From contig CM037879.1 in NCBI GenBank assembly GCA_021292165.1, positions 242,359,797-242,423,796 on the forward strand: a stretch of 64,000 nucleotides of DNA, in the 5' to 3' direction. Position 1 is the stretch's first letter. Every line of letters begins with the position of its first letter. The notes below the pieces were generated by a model that saw only the letters and a list, made by a program, of their open reading frames with translations, was not told the origin of the DNA and searched no databases. The stretch is from Shinisaurus crocodilurus. Its lineage: Eukaryota; Chordata; Lepidosauria; Squamata; Shinisauridae. This document shows, piece by piece, positions 13,026-24,520 of this stretch. A program made the position numbers and the translations under genes.

Positions 13026-13057
<32 letters not shown>
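13026..13057. repeat. (GT)n microsatellite
   Basis: About 16 GT units. Confidence 0.9.
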
Positions 13058-13059
<2 letters not shown>

Positions 13060-13060
<1 letters not shown>

Positions 13061-14270
13061 ATTCATACAAAAGGGAAGTACAAACACATACTAGTATTAA
13101 TTTATTTATTCATGCAAAAAAGTACAAATTAATACACAAAAATATAGACAATTTATACAATTCTCTATCATCTTTACCAAACCTCTACCAAAAGGGAAAG
13201 GAATAATTTCAATAGTTAATAAATAAAATCCATTTCTCTACCAATGTTTCTGTCTTCCTTCTTTCATTTTTTTTTTTTTATACGTTAATTTACTCACACA
13301 AGCAATTATCCATATTTTACTGAACCAAACAAACACAGGGCAGTTGGGGATTTTTCAGTTTAGTAGCCACACATATTATTGCTGCTGTTAAAAGACAAAT
13401 GATCATTTCTATATCACTAGGTAGAATCAAGTATTTGATAGTAACTAAACAACAACAACAACATCGACAACTCCTGTACTTTGGAGAGGAGAGCAGAGGC
13501 CTCCTCCATCCCAGCCATCAGTTCCCCACAATGATATGAGAATCTGGAGTCACACGCACACCACAGCACGCTCACACCTCGCGTGACAAAAAGCTAAAAC
13601 TTCTCTTTCTCCCGGGTGCCCCTCCCACAGTAGACATGTTGGTCTGGTCTCCCAACTTCAGTAAAGCTGTGCCATCTCTTCTTATCTCTCCTCCACCACC
13701 CACCTTGCAGGCTAAGTAGACTTGGGGCACTCTGTCCAACCAGCCTTGGCCATCTGTGGCTGATTTACCAGCTGACACTGAGGAATGGCACAGCCAAGCG
13801 GTGTATTCAAGGGCCTCTGCATGGGCCTCTTGCCCCTCCCCCTGCCCAAAATATTCTCCTCACTTGGCTCAACCTAATTTGGGAGAAGGCTTGGCAACCT
13901 GCCACAGCTGCCCACACTCCCTGAGCAAGAGCAGACGCCCTTCTCCATTTGCCCTGAAAAGCAAGTCAGGCACTCACTCCTGTCCTTCCTTGACAGCTTT
14001 TTTCGCCCCACTTAATTGTATTTTCACTTTCTCTCCACAGGTCCCTTCAACTTTTTACATCCCCTGCTGTAGAGTACCCCCCTTTCCCCAATCTCATGGC
14101 CTTCCCTCATTCTTCCCTTGTAGAACCATGACTGTGGTGTGCGCACACACAAGTGTGTGCACACACACATATATAATGGTGCAGGGGGAAACCTCATCCT
14201 CTTTCTCAGCATCAGTCAGTTGGGTTGCAATGGCAATAGTGAAGTAGTGAGTGGGCCAAGCAGAGATAAG
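13060..14270. other. No supportable gene
   Basis: AT-rich, then moderately GC-rich from 13.5 kb. A 163-codon plus-strand frame at 13756-14247 is rich in S, P and C, matches no domain I know and lacks clear splice sites. Confidence 0.4.
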
Positions 14271-14276
14271 GATAAG

Positions 14277-14500
14277 AGCATAAGAGGAGCCATGCTGGGT
14301 CAGAACAAGGGTCCATCTAGTCCAGCATTCTGTTCACACAGTGGCCAACCAGCTGCTCAAGGGTTCCCACAAGCAGGACATGAATGCAGCCCTCCCACCC
14401 ATGTTCTCCAGTAATTGGTGTACACAGACATACATACTGCCTCTGATACTGGATACTGGTATCAGGATATACTGGTTCAGAGAATGCTGGCTGCTGCCAC
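14277..14500 (-). repeat. Old CR1 (L3-like) 3' fragment
   Basis: Contains AAGAGGAGCCATGCTGGGTC, GGTCCATCTAGTCCAGCATT, CACAGTGGCCAACCAG and CACAAGCAGGACATGAATGC, the same antisense 3' segment as at 8.61 and 43.97 kb. Confidence 0.65.
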
Positions 14501-14696
14501 CTATTGTTGGGCAGGTGAGTGGATCACCTGGAGCTAGGTGGATAAATAGTGTTCCTGCAGACACACAGCAGGCCAGCAGCACTGGAAGTCACCGGTGACC
14601 GAGCCCTGTGAAAACAGAGCAAGTTCATTGCCTGCTGCAGTGGTGTAGGACTAAGAGAAGGGGTGGGCTAAAGGGGGCACCTAGATGGGATAGGAA

Positions 14697-14842
14697 CAGG
14701 GCTTTTTTTCTGGTGGAACTCACCGGAACTGAGTTCCAGCACCTTTTCTTCTATTAATTGCATTACAATTTAATCGCCATCTACTCCTGAGGAAATGTAA
14801 TCCAAGAGTTCCGGTACCTTTTTCTCCAGAAAAAAAGCACTG
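14697..14842. mobile_element. 146-bp hAT MITE with 8-bp target duplication
   Basis: Begins CAGGGCTTTTTTTCTGG and ends CCAGAAAAAAAGCACTG, so the termini are near-perfect inverted repeats. It is flanked by identical 8-bp GATAGGAA at 14689-14696 and 14843-14850, the hAT signature. A second copy at 37.64 kb is nearly identical over its whole length, indicating recent spread. No coding capacity. Confidence 0.9.
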
Positions 14843-14852
14843 GATAGGAATA

Positions 14853-15032
14853 TAGGAAGCTGCCTTATACCAAGTCAGACCATTGGTCCATCTAGCCCAG
14901 TACTGTCGACACTGTCTGGCAGCAGTTCTCAGGCAGGAGTTTCTTCCAGCCCTACCTTGAGATGCTGGGGATCAAACCTGGGACCTTCTACATGCAAAGC
15001 ATTTGCTTTACCGCTGAGCTATGGACCTTTGA
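14853..15032 (-). repeat. tRNA-derived SINE
   Basis: On the minus strand the head reads CATAGCTCAGCGGTAAAGCA (A-box region) followed by CCCAGGTTTGATCCCCAGCA (B-box region), then GGGCTAGATGGACCAATGG and AGGCAGCTTCCTATATTCC. Other copies lie at 16.88 (+), 31.01 (-) and 61.51 kb (-). It starts three bases after the target duplication of the preceding MITE. Confidence 0.75.
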
Positions 15033-15044
15033 TCCCACTCTCTG

Positions 15045-15372
15045 TCTTCCAACCTCATCAACCTCACGGACGGCCTTCTCCTTGTCCCTTCAGCCAGAGC
15101 AGCTAGACTGGTGGGGACAAGGAAGAGGGCCTTTTCTGTGGCGGCCACCGTACTGTGGAACTCTCTCCCGAGTGACCTCCGCCATGCCCCCTCTCTGCTG
15201 AGCTTCCGCCGCTCATTAAAAACATGGCTGTTCAGGCGGGAATATGGGGTGGGTTAAGATTTTAAAATTTTTATACTGTTTTAAATGTATTTTATTGTTT
15301 TTATTCTATGTACATCGCCCAGGGTGGCCGGTTGCCAGCCAGATGGGCGATTAATAAATGTAAATAATAATC
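15045..15372 (+). repeat. L2-like LINE 3' end
   Basis: One frame reads TRKRAFSVAATVLWNSLPSD and then LRHAPSLLSFRRSLKTWLFR, the conserved C-terminal end of L2-type ORF2. It is followed by a short 3'UTR with CATCGCCCAGGGTGGCCGG and an ATTAATAAATGTAAATAATAAT tail. 5'-truncated, so inactive. Confidence 0.75.
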
Positions 15373-15379
15373 AAGATCG

Positions 15380-16175
15380 TGAAGCAACAGCATATAACAG
15401 CATTACACCAACATGACCATGGAGGCCCTGCCTCCACCAGCCCCTGGGGCAATTGCCTGAGTCCTCCAATAGGTCTATCAGCAATTGGTTGCTTCTGAAT
15501 GCGAGAACTGGACAAAAGTTTTCCATTTTGTAAAAGCAACCAAATAAGTCAGAAGGGGGGGGGAAACATCCATGGGCGGAAAATGTTCACAGTACAAGAA
15601 CTCATATTTTTACCCCCTTCTGGGACAAAGGATGATGCAGAATACACTAGAAACCATTGTGCAATGTCGTGCATTAGTAGGAGGAAATTGCAATGATGAA
15701 AAATATGTAGGAGTAATGCTTGCAGGAAACCAAACGGTGTAACTGCCAGTTCCTGACATTTCAGGCTGTTCACATTAATCCTCAAGAGCATCTTCTGAAT
15801 ATATTATGAAGTAATAATTCACATGCAACTGAAAGTAAGAGTATATACACCAACCAAGTTTTCTGTGAGTCTTATTGATACTGAGACACATAACTTTTCT
15901 TCTTTTCGGTGCTGATATGCATTATACATAAAAGCAGGAACTGTGCATAATAAAATTAATGTCATTCCTACATGTCCCATATGTACTCCTGTTTATTAAT
16001 CACTGGGAAAGGAGTAAAACATCAGGTGAGAGGCTCTGAAGATACATTTTGATCATTTTGAAGTGTCTCAGCTTTTCTTCTGCAAGCATAGCTGCTAGAG
16101 GCAAATACAGAGAGTTATTCCAAGCTGCTCTACACCTAGTAAAACCAGGGATTCCCACAGAAAACTATTTAATAA
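15380..16175. other. No recognisable gene or repeat
   Basis: Unique-looking AT-rich sequence. Confidence 0.4.
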
Positions 16176-16182
16176 GCAGACT

Positions 16183-16818
16183 AAAGGAGCAATCCTCTGG
16201 CCCCCTAGATAGCATCTGAGGGGTCATAGGCAGGGGAGGCTGGTGACTCCTGTGTCAGTGGGGCTCTTTATCCATTGCATCTTTTTGTTTGAGCTTTATA
16301 GGAGCTATCCATGGTGCCGTACTCCACCCCCAAAATAGGTTCACCACCATGGAGCACCATGGATAGCTCCTACAAAGCTCAGAATGAAAACTGCAATGGA
16401 TAAGGAGCCCCACTGACACAGGAGTCACCAGCCTCCACTGGCCATAGGATATTTCGGGTTCCCAGATCCAAGGTCGGAGACAGAGCTCCAACCTCGGAGC
16501 TGGGAATTGGAGCTCTGACCGCCCCTCCCCCTCGGCGTGAAAACAACTGTGCCGGCTCCTCTCCGAGGTTGGGGAAGAGACCTTGGAGAGGGGGGGAAGA
16601 GGGTGTTTCAGTAGGCAGGGAGGGGAGGAAACTGGGGAGGCCAGGATATGAAGTATTCTAAAGCTGCTCCAGCCTCCTTCCCTCCCCTTCTGAGATGCCC
16701 CAGATGCAGGGCGGGAGGACAAGGAGGTGAAGATCACCTCCATGCTCCTTCTGCTCTTCATAGGATGCCTGTAAGCCGCCAAGTTCAGGGGCTCCTGGGC
16801 CTCATGATAGGATTGCAC
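16183..16818. repeat. GTGCAATCC-family ~430-bp element (copy 2), interrupted
   Basis: Starts GGAGCAATCCTCTGGCCCCC and ends ATGATAGGATTGCACCCTAA. The interior shares GGTTCCCAGATCCAAGGTCG and CATAGGATGCCTGTAAG modules with the 62.37-kb copy. It is split by a complete foldback MITE at 16231-16440. The 187-codon minus-strand frame spans both elements and is not a gene. Confidence 0.7.
16231..16440. mobile_element. 210-bp foldback hAT MITE
   Basis: Almost perfect inverted repeat: CAGGGGAGGCTGGTGACTCC at the left and GGAGTCACCAGCCTCCACTG at the right, with pairing continuing through TCAGTGGGGCTC, ATCCATTGCA and GGAGCTATCCATGGTG to the centre near 16335. Flanked by GTCATAGG (16223-16230) and GCCATAGG (16441-16448), an 8-bp target duplication with one mismatch. 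Inserted into the 430-bp element around it. Confidence 0.88.
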
Positions 16819-16879
16819 CCTAACAATAGTAACATGGGGAAGAAACTGTCAGCCATGTAACAGGAGCATGTCATACAGG

Positions 16880-17056
16880 AAAGACTGTTGCTCAGTGGTA
16901 GTAGAGTACAGTCTTTGGACGCAGGTTCAGTTTCTGGCATCTCCAGATAGGGGCTGGAAATGTCCCCTGTCTAAAGCCCTCGAGAGCCGCTGCCAGTCAG
17001 TGCAGACAATGCTGAGCTAGATGGACCAATGGTTTGGCCCGGTAGATTCCCAGGAT
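16880..17056 (+). repeat. tRNA-derived SINE
   Basis: Degenerate head GTTGCTCAGTGGTAGTAGAG and CAGGTTCAGTTTCTGGCATC (A- and B-box regions), then GAGAGCCGCTGCCAGTCAGT and GAGCTAGATGGACCAATGG. Same family as 14.85 kb, opposite orientation. Confidence 0.7.
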
Positions 17057-17059
17057 GCA

Positions 17060-17600
17060 TTATGTTTAAAATGAGACTTAACAATATAGAAAATCTGAAC
17101 AGCTAGTGCAGTTAACCTGGCTTGACAAACGCCTCTGTTTTTAATCTATATAGGATTCCCCCTATCCACCTTCTTGACCTCTGGGACCAGGCCTAGAATT
17201 TATGACTCTGGTATGCTTAGAAAAGCATGGCTTTGTAGATAATGCTTTCTGGAGTCTGGGTAAAAAACTATAGTATTACTCCTTACACTAGGTAGTCATT
17301 GCAAAGGTTAAGAACCACATTTTGTAAAACCTGCATGATATTTGGAAAGGTGACTTATCTCCGAAAGAGAGGTCAATAGGTCTAAACTACCTAGCTGCAT
17401 CCTATAAATCATTTGATCCTGCTTTTGTTACTCTTCATGGATATGTCTGGAAAAAAATGTTCTTTGAATCCAGATGATAAATTTTATATGTTTATGTTGC
17501 TGTTCTTGTTGTTACAAGGGTGACCTGGCTGCAACAAAATGTTGCACCATATCCCCAGTCCCTATAAGGAGTATTCCTGCTGAAGGCTACAGCCACCCTG
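17060..17600. other. No recognisable gene or repeat
   Basis: Unique-looking sequence. Confidence 0.4.
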
Positions 17601-17604
17601 AGTC

Positions 17605-18060
17605 AGGAAAGTAGTATCAATCCTTTTATTGCAGTCAATAGACCATTCACACAATATAATAATACATACATACAGTACAACTAGTTAATTGGACACATGA
17701 GAGTGAGAAATCAAATATAGTCTAGTGGAGATAGCCTGGTTCAGAAATTTGGCCACTTGTTCAGTGACCAATTTATCAGAGCTGCTAAGTAATAAAGTTA
17801 TTAAAAATTCCGTAGGGTGCCCAGGAAAAGACCGTAAAATGGGACAAATCAGATCATTCCTGGCCCTGTGGTAAAAGCTACAAAACAATAAGACATGCTG
17901 TATAGATTCCACCTCAGAGTCGTTACATGGGCAGCATCTTTCAGAAAGTGGGATTCTGCTATATCTACCATCCAGAAGTTTAGAGTCAGGAAACGTGTAG
18001 TCCTCCTGTTCAGGCCTTGGGGCGGGGGGATTCAGGGAGAGGAAACCACTCCCCACAGTC
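17605..18060 (-). repeat. Non-LTR retrotransposon C-terminal fragment
   Basis: A 123-codon minus-strand frame (18056-17685) contains CCPCNDSEVESIQHVLLFC, a C-x2-C-x9-H-x4-C zinc-binding arrangement like that at the C-terminus of several LINE ORF2 proteins. It then reads VTEQVAKFLNQAISTRLYL. No reverse transcriptase upstream and no clear tail, so I cannot assign the clade. A host gene is possible but less likely. Confidence 0.5.
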
Positions 18061-18089
18061 TACCCATGTAATACTACCAGTGAGAACTG

Positions 18090-18302
18090 GTTAATTGCTG
18101 TGATTTTGGTTTTATTGCTTGATGGTTTTAATTATTTTTTGTTGCTAATTTAAATTTACTTGGATTGTAGCTTGGTTTAAGTATTTTAATGTATTTTTAG
18201 TTTAAACTGTAATGTTTATTGTTTGAGTTGTTTTGTATACTGTACTGCGATCTGGTGTAGAGCGGATTATAAATTTGTATATCATCATCGTCATCATCAT
18301 CG
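18090..18302 (+). repeat. LINE 3' tail-like segment
   Basis: T-rich sequence ending GATCTGGTGTAGAGCGGATT and ATAAATTTG, then ATC/GTC trinucleotide repeats, as in L2-like 3' ends. No coding remnant visible. Confidence 0.4.
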
Positions 18303-18582
18303 TGTTACAGGGATTTCAGCCCAGAACCTGAGCATTTTATACCTATATAGTGGGAAAGATCTGGAAGGTGAAAAAAGGGAAAAGTTATTTTTTATACTTC
18401 CCTTCCTCTTGAAACATTCCTGTATAGTGTAGAGATAGTTGCTTTCAACCTTGTTGCATCCCCCCTCCAGGATACTCACTATAAGCAGTTAAGGGCTTGG
18501 AACCTCCATTTTTCTCCCTCTCCCTCAACTGGCACCCTAACATTCCATGTCTTAACCGTACAGTTAATTAACAACAACAACT

Positions 18583-18602
18583 ACTGCTGCTGCTGCTGCT
18601 GC

Positions 18603-18637
<35 letters not shown>

Positions 18638-18652
18638 TATTATTATTATTAT
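18583..18652. repeat. (CTG)n-(ATT)n compound microsatellite
   Basis: CTG units followed by a long ATT array. It abuts the 3' end of the L2-like fragment that follows. Confidence 0.85.
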
Positions 18653-18890
18653 TTCTTACCTGCCTCTCCGTCTAGATCGAGGCGGGGAACAGCAGAAAAT
18701 ATAAAATACATAAACTAATCAAACACAACACATACTATTAAAACATCTTAAAACATCTTTAAAACATCCTAAAGGTATCCTAAAATTCCGCCGGATAGGC
18801 CTGCCGGAAGAGATAAGTCTTTATGGCTTTTTTAAATTCCAAGAGACTAGTAAGTTGACGAACCTTCCCCAACCCTGCCAAATAGCTTCC
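18653..18890 (-). repeat. L2-like LINE 3' fragment
   Basis: Shares AGCAGAAAATATAAAATACA, CCGCCGGATAGGCCTGCC and AAGTCTTTATGGC with the longer copy at 40.43-41.44 kb, which encodes an L2-type C-terminus. Minus orientation, 5'-truncated. Confidence 0.75.
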
Positions 18891-18904
18891 ATCAAGATTC
18901 TATC

Positions 18905-19022
18905 AAAGGGGTAGTTCGTCTTCCAGATGTTTTGGCCTACAACTCCCATATTCCTGACCATTGGCCATGCTGGCTGGGGTAGATGGGAGATATATTCTAT
19001 AGCATCTGGAGGACACCAGGCT
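18905..19022. repeat. hAT-like MITE remnant
   Basis: Contains TCCAGATGTTTTGGCCTACA, CATTGGCCATGCTGGCTGGG and GCATCTGGAGGACACCAGG, the module order of the 48.46-kb copy, with decayed ends. Confidence 0.55.
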
Positions 19023-19029
19023 CTGTGAC

Positions 19030-20640
19030 CTCACAGGTGCTTCTCAGACCATTTGGATTTTTAAAAAGTTGTTATTTTTATTCTATTTTTATTTACAGAT
19101 GTATATACTTCTCATAGCTAGGGAGTCCCCCGAGTATGCAGAAAATAATCCCTTCTTTTTAGGTGGCCCACTTTGCTTCCAGACTTAATCTCCCAAGTTT
19201 GCTATTGGAAAGAATGATTGTGCCTAACACTTCTAGGTGCTATACAAAGAGTTAAAAAATGTTACTGAGTAATTATGTGGGTCCAATCTTTGAACTACTT
19301 CTGAATCTATTGTTCTTCATCTCAATTGGTGTCTCTTAGTAAACGACTTTCTTCCAGAAAATAGCTGAGAACCATGTGTGGCATCTGATTTACCATTCTA
19401 GCTCAACCATAGAGCTGCTAAGAAATTTCTTGATAGACCACAGCACCTGGAGCTCTGAAAGATTATAACAAAGATATTGCCAATGTGTTCTGAGTGTCCA
19501 GGTTTCTAGGAGAAATATGAAGCCTTAAAACAAGGAGATACAGCTAGAAGGATACAGTAATTTCTCTCAGGTGTCAATAAATCCTGCTGGCATGCTCAGA
19601 AGCTCTGTCAAACGTAGAATTACTGAATTAAGTTGGGGAATGCTGGGAGATGTAGGAAATTTTTCTGTCTAAATGTGCATAGGATTGTGCCCTTAGAGAA
19701 CAATCCTATGGACCCTGGGTGGTTGTCTCAGGGGCCATAGGATGTGGCAGATTTCCCCCTCCAAAGGGTGGAGAGAGAGGTCCATCCTTGGAGGAGGAAA
19801 TCCAACTGTGGAAATCCAACCACCTGAGATTTCCCAGTCTCTGTGGAAATCTCCAGCACTGGCTTCCTCCCTGAACTCAGACCTCGGGGAGTGGGGCGAA
19901 AGAGGCATGTCCAAGGTGGGTCAGTGGGCAAGGAGGGAATGGCTGCGGATCTGCATGATCCCAGGCCCCAACATGAAGCTAGTCTAAATGGATTTTTTCA
20001 ACTCAAAATCCCTGCAGAGGTGGGGGGGGGGGAGGAAGCAAAACAATGGCTCCCTGCTCTCTTCCACCCCACCAGCAAGTAGGGATGCACAAATTTTTAT
20101 TAAATCTGTTCCATCTGTGTTTTGCAGATTATCAGGCTTCTTTCATTCCATCATCTGCTCATTATTGAAATCAGAATCAGACTTTTTTTTTTTTTTAGCA
20201 GAATTGCATTCTACTTGCACTAATGTGAATTAATGCTAATGCACACTTGCACAAATGTGTTAATCTGCACTAGTTAATGCAGATTAGTGCATGTGTGCAA
20301 GTGCACATTACCGTGAATGTGCACTTGCGTCGATGCCCTAATGTGAATTAGCGCAAATCCCTCCCCCCCAAGTGAAAAAACATTCTGCAAGTCTGTGGAA
20401 TCCACGTGACTCAGAAAAAGCTGTTCTGCTGCGGAATCTGCAGGCTGGATTCCTAGAAATCCAAACTCATTTGAATCTGTTGAAGATCTCTCTGGCATCC
20501 CTACCAGCAGGAGCCCAGCAGGGCTTAGGATAGATCAGAGACTCCGATATCGGAGCATTCTGTCAGGGCAATGGTGCAGGTAGGTAATTTTAGACCGTGG
20601 GTTAATTGTCTTATGGGGTGTGTGTGTGTGTGCTTAGATG
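19030..20640. other. No supportable gene; partial repeats
   Basis: Holds a partial 430-bp GTGCAATCC-family copy at about 19695-19990 (CAATCCTATGGACC start) and a short palindromic tract at about 20255-20300. Several 70-80 codon frames overlap the repeat and have no recognisable domain. Confidence 0.4.
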
Positions 20641-20645
20641 GCCAT

Positions 20646-20885
20646 ATAGAATCATAGAATAGAAGAGTTGGAAGTGGCCTACAAAGCCATCAAGTCCAAC
20701 CTCCTGCTCAATGCAGGAACCCAAGTCAAAGCATCCCTGACAGATGGCTGTCCAGCTGCACCTTGAATGCCTCCAGTGTGGGAGAGCCCACGGCCTCCCT
20801 AGGTAGTTGGTTCCATTGGCGTAGTGCTCTAACAGTCAGGAAGTTTTTTCTGATGTTCAGCCGGAATCTGGCTTCCTGTAATGTA
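20646..20885 (-). repeat. CR1 3' end
   Basis: Starts at the CR1 terminal repeat ATAGAATCATAGAATAGAAG and continues GAGTTGGAAGTGGCC, CCTGCTCAATGCAGG and GCCTCCCTAGGTAGTTGG, matching the antisense 3' end of the CR1 at 32.13 kb. 5'-truncated to about 240 bp. Confidence 0.85.
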
Positions 20886-20889
20886 TTAT

Positions 20890-23120
20890 TTCAGCTGTGA
20901 AGCACACCATTAACATTTCTTTCCCCCCTTCAACTGCCATTCCATGTTTTAAAACTCTTCCTACATTCTTGCTATGATAGAATAATAACAACAAGGGCAA
21001 CAACAGGGACAACAACAAGGACAACGACAACTATACTGTTTGCAAACCCTGACTTATATTGCATTTTAAACTCTCTTAAACCATGGAACCATCATTGCAG
21101 GATTAAAGAAACAAATGGAGTTTGCTTCTGCACCTGCCACTCTCTGGGTGATGGGGGGGGGGGGCTGGGCTGCAAGACCCTGGACTTTGGCCCCAAGGTC
21201 CAGCCCTAGTTGCACTATTGCTATTGCTCTTTCAGATGCCAAAAAGAAAGGAAAAGGCACTCTCCTATTTAAACAAACTATAAAGTCATTAAGATTGCAA
21301 TCTTAAGCACACTTATCTGCAGTAAGCCCCATTGAACACAGTAGGACTTGCTTCCAAATAAACAGCCTAAGTTGGTGCTGTTAGAAACATACGGTGGGGG
21401 TGGGGGGACAAAATGGGACAGATACATCATATAACTTCTTTATAATGAAAAAAAAAGTTTATAATTAAGGCAGGTACTGCACACAACCAGTCAATGGATG
21501 GGGAGTGCATCTAAAGTTTCTGCCATCAGCATTTTAGGCTGGAGTTTGTTCTAAAAAAGCATTAAGCTAGGCTTTTCAGAATTCAACACAAACTGTGTCT
21601 GCCCTCAAGTATTCTGAAGCTGCCACTGTTGAATAATGAGGTCATTTTCAAGGATTTAAATCATAATTTTAATAGGCATTAGACATCTCACTGCATGCAT
21701 TTGGCGAAATACTTCTGTATTAGCATCGTGCCTAACAATGGATACAAGTCAATATAAAAAGTGAGGGTGGCATGAACAAAGAATAATGCAGATGCTTTTA
21801 TTTTCAAGGTTGGTGTCAAAACCCTGAGCCTAGCCTTGTGGCGGCGATATAGACTTCCAAGAGTCACATACAGTATAAGGAGAACTGATTGATATGCATT
21901 CTCATCATGGGGCCTAATTAGAGATTTCCTGCATTGGCAAAATGACAACATTGTTTGTGGCCTCCCACAGTCTACATTTTATCAGAATACAAATAGGGTG
22001 GGAATTATTTATCTCATTAATGTTACAATATTTATCTAAATTGATAGATCTCACTGTATAAAATCCATCCATCCATTCATCCATGAATCTAGTTTGCTTT
22101 TTCAGTCTGGTCATGGACCACAATAAACAGATTTTGATCACTCACACTAGTGTCCTCCCTTAAACTTTCAACAACTTCCACACATGTTTAATCTCAGCTT
22201 CCTTTTTCTCCACTCAGTACCTCTCCCAAAAGATACATATGGAAAACATCTTCAGTCAACCTCTTGCTGAAACATTCATATATCGTATGGGGTTGCCTTA
22301 TCTTTAAGTTGGAATCCCCCAAACAGAATGGCTGCATCCCCGGACCATTTCACATTGTTCCCCTCCCAACTTGAATTTCCATTTAAGTGATGTCTTAAAT
22401 TGCAGTTAAAAGATTCACCTGCAGTGAATGTCAAATCTGAACTTTTTAATTTCAGTCCTAATTCCTTCTGCAATAGGTTAAAACACTACCACTGATGTTT
22501 GACCTCTGTGCTGTTGCCTGTGTTTGCTGCAAAAGGAACCACCTATGCTGCTGTCAAAAACAATGAATTGGCAAATGGCACAGTAGACAGAAGACACTGA
22601 CCTTGTGGTTTTGTGTCTTAGCTCCAGATCAGAACATTGTATGCCTGAATCTCTCATGGATCAAGGCATCTCCCTTTTTTCCTGCACTGGAAAATGCTTC
22701 CATGTGGTGGAAGTTCAAGGAGGAACATGCCGTGCAGCTGTTTGGTCCTAGGAGAGATTGATCTTTATGTCCCCAAATTCCCTTGGGTAGCAGAGCTGGT
22801 AAACACCTGCTTGTTACTGCAAATGCCAGTTAGCTTTGACTGCACAGAGCTAGATGAAGCACTGGCCTGACTCAGCACCTTAAATGAGATTACAAAACTG
22901 ATGATATTGATAGCTGACATTAGGTCAGCAGCTATTGTTAAAGTTGAGCATTCAGGTTTTCAAGTGTCAAAGAACTCTTCATCAGATGGAGGTGGGATTT
23001 CAATTAGTAAATGGTGTGTGAGTATGTGCGGGGGACATTTAAGTTTCCTCCCAGTGGGTGGTGGTCCCAATCAGAATTGGAGTTGCACACACCTACCTTA
23101 GAGTAAAAATAAAGATAAGT
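20890..23120. other. No supportable gene; minor repeats
   Basis: Contains a palindromic GTGCAATCC-type piece at about 21295-21365 and a repeat fragment near 22940-23000. No coding signal seen. Confidence 0.4.
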
Positions 23121-23122
23121 GG

Positions 23123-23310
23123 TGTGTCCTGTTAATTATTCGTTTGGGTTCTGAGAACTTTGTCCCCAGTAGGACCCGGTAGGGAGAGGGGAAGCAGGGT
23201 GGAAGAAAATGGCTACTGCAGTTATGGCTGTAGACAGAACTGGGGGTAATGAATAAAGTGTTCTTTAGAAATTCTGGAATTTATTTCTTATGGAGGAAGG
23301 GGTGGACACA
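23123..23310 (+). repeat. 5' LTR of the gypsy element
   Basis: Begins TGTGTCCTGTTAATTATT and ends GTGGACACA. It aligns with 29633-29819 over its whole length (AGTAGGACCCGG, GCAGTTATGGCTGTA, AATGAATAAAGTGTTCTTTAG shared). The AATAAA inside is the likely polyadenylation signal. By eye the two LTRs differ at about 15-20 per cent of sites plus small indels, so the insertion is old. Confidence 0.85.
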
Positions 23311-23479
23311 AAATAAATGGTGATGAGATTCTAAAGAACCCACAGCAAATGAGCTTTTCTTATCCATCACTTCAATGTCTGGCTTTCCAGTCTCTGCTTC
23401 TGTTGCTGCTTTCAGGTTACCTGAGGTCTGAGGACTAGTCTTCAGACTGGGCCAACTGCTTTGCAACTGCTGCTTCTGG

Positions 23480-24205
23480 GTATTCAGCTTCTCTTGCATT
23501 TGTGTTTTACTGATTTTGCTGTGGCTTCTCTTCCTGCCTGTCCACCAATATGTGTCACGTGCCTCCGCCACCTTTATTTCTGCCCACCCCAGGGAACCTC
23601 CCCTTCCCTGGAAACAGTGGAAGGCATATTATTGCAATTATCTCCTTACCATCCAGACTGATGATGTTGCTCCTGCCAAACAGAAAGCTTTATGACTTCA
23701 TTGCTTGGGGCCAGAGGGCCAGAGGATCTATAATTATCTACCTTACCCTTCTGCTGTGGCTCAGGATGCAAATCCTTCTGAAGTGGCTCTCCAGACCTTG
23801 GATAATCACTTTAATCCTCCTGTAAATGTAATTGCTGAGTGTTACAAGTTTCATTCAAGGGTTTGACTGCCAGGAAAGCCAATAGATCAGTATGTCACTG
23901 CATTATGTGCCCTCAGTGCTACTTGTGATTTTGGTAACATAGTTGAGGAAATGATAAGGGTCCAAACTGTTATGAAAATCTCTTCTTCCAGACTCCAAGA
24001 GAAACTTTTAATGGAAAAAACGCTTACACTGACTACAGCTGATGAAAGAGCTAGAGGGATTGAGAATACCACTTATGATGCCAAAGCCCTCCCTTTGGCC
24101 CCACATATTCCTCAGGCCTCTCAAGCCATGGAGGTGCAGGCAATTCAGGACAATACCTCCAAGAAAATTTCTTCTACTTCAGATCTGCCTCGCAAAACAA
24201 ATTAA
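23480..24205 (+). pseudogene. Gypsy gag remnant
   Basis: The frame 23951-24205 reads QEKLLMEKTLTLTTADERAR, which resembles the C-terminal part of gypsy Gag before the zinc knuckles. Upstream Gag sequence is broken by stops. The frame ends at 24203 and the knuckles follow in another frame, so at least one frameshift separates them. Confidence 0.55.
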
Positions 24206-24226
24206 CAAGGCAAATGAAGTTACTAC

Positions 24227-24334
24227 TGTTACTGTTGTGGGGATCCAACCCACAAAGCTGATTTTTCAGGGTGCCATGCTCGAAAAGTGACTTGCAACAA
24301 ATGCCAGAAAAAAGGACATTTTGCCAAAGTGTGC
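24227..24334 (+). pseudogene. Gypsy Gag double zinc knuckle
   Basis: Two cysteine-rich motifs lie in one frame: CYCCGDPTHKADFSGC (24227-24274, a C-x2-C-x4-H-x6-C variant) and CNKCQKKGHFAKVC (24293-24334, canonical C-x2-C-x4-H-x4-C). Such knuckles bind element RNA during packaging. Confidence 0.8.
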
Positions 24335-24480
24335 AAGTCTGCTGCACATGCGCTGGTGGGCATGCATTCTGATGGGGATGAGGATGAACTGCCCTAGGAT
24401 AGTATTTTAAGTGTGACTACAACTCATCACACACCTCCGTACTGTCAGGTGAAAATAAATGGACTTGTCATGAACTCAGA

Positions 24481-24520
24481 ATGCTAGCTGACTCTAGGTC
24501 TCCTTGCAGCATAATTCCTG
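24481..24520 (+). pseudogene. Gypsy protease active-site remnant
   Basis: The frame reads MLADSRSPCSIIPAQ. The family's active site is D-S/T-G followed by hydrophobic residues; here GAC TCT AGG at 24490-24498 gives D-S-R, so the invariant glycine is lost. Confidence 0.65.

Noticed and set aside
14853..15032. Functional tRNA gene
   Set aside because: A- and B-box-like sequences are present, but the body continues into SINE-specific sequence found at three other places and cannot fold as a tRNA.
16255..16818. 187-codon minus-strand frame
   Set aside because: It crosses a foldback MITE and the repeat it interrupts; no domain and no splice context.
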